From Rhodobacterales bacterium (GTDB taxonomy: Bacteria > Pseudomonadota > Alphaproteobacteria > Rhodobacterales > Rhodobacteraceae), in contig JANYFE010000078.1 of the NCBI GenBank assembly GCA_025362795.1, forward strand, positions 1 to 64,000: 64,000 nt of DNA, given 5' to 3'. The position numbers were made by a program, and so were the translations under genes. Below are positions 63,881 to 64,000 of the stretch, piece after piece (position 1 is the first letter of the stretch; every line of letters begins with the position of its first letter). A model generated the notes under the pieces. It worked only from the letters and a program-made list of their open reading frames with translations, was not told the origin of the DNA and did no database searches.

Positions 63881-64000
63881 AACGTCATCAAACCTTTTAC
63901 GCCCTCACGCCGTTGCGCCTGCCCGGCATCATGGCAAGCCCCCATTTGTGCGACCCTTTGCGCAAAAGCAACCCGTCCAGGTGATTCGGTGTAGAAAACA

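Overview
The window reads as high-GC alphaproteobacterial chromosome, most likely Rhodobacteraceae (Rhodobacter/Roseobacter relatives). The basis is the petP/petR-like pair beside ilvE, the VPLPA-type CTERM proteins with an XrtD-type exosortase, and the general protein character. No rRNA, tRNA or CRISPR array was seen. The taxonomy is inference from protein families, not a database result.

Layout. 1-255: end of an IS3-family element inserted into the 5' end of an IS5-like transposase gene. 374-5860: clpB (-), then queG and an SDR gene (+), a 60-aa repeat-containing small protein and a glyoxalase-related protein. 5962-7971: a Gfo/Idh/MocA-aldo/keto reductase fusion (-). 8045-10490: a block of decayed genes (LysR, DMT permease, aldo/keto reductase). 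10534-12739: ilvE (-), with petP-petR-like regulators (+) diverging. 12910-24324: a glycan-use region with GH38 alpha-mannosidase, a fold-III PLP enzyme, and then, behind two LacI-type operators, a sugar ABC transporter, its LacI regulator, a GH127 enzyme and the transporter ATPase.

24443-63880 is a large surface-polysaccharide and secretion locus. It holds seven glycosyltransferases (GT4, GT4, GT2, WecG type, GT61, GT2, GT2), six P-loop sulfotransferase-like genes, an exosortase/EpsI fusion (XrtD type), a PglK/MsbA-like flippase, a Wzy/ligase-like protein, ManC, Wzc-like and CpsD-like chain-length proteins, an ExeA-like ATPase, a complete type I secretion system (ABC, HlyD, NodT-like TolC) and two VPxPA-CTERM proteins. 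Two further kinds of gene stand out: a single polypeptide joining an adenylation domain, a carrier domain and an integral-membrane acyltransferase, and two long paralogues with a glycosidase-like domain plus RTX repeats, one apparently built for type I secretion and one for Sec.

Working model (inference): the cell makes a mannose-containing polysaccharide that is sulfated and acylated, flips and polymerises it with local machinery, and decorates its surface with exosortase-processed proteins and RTX-carried glycan-active enzymes. The initiating sugar-phosphate transferase and the Wza-type export protein are not in the window and may lie past its right edge, upstream of the Wzc operon.
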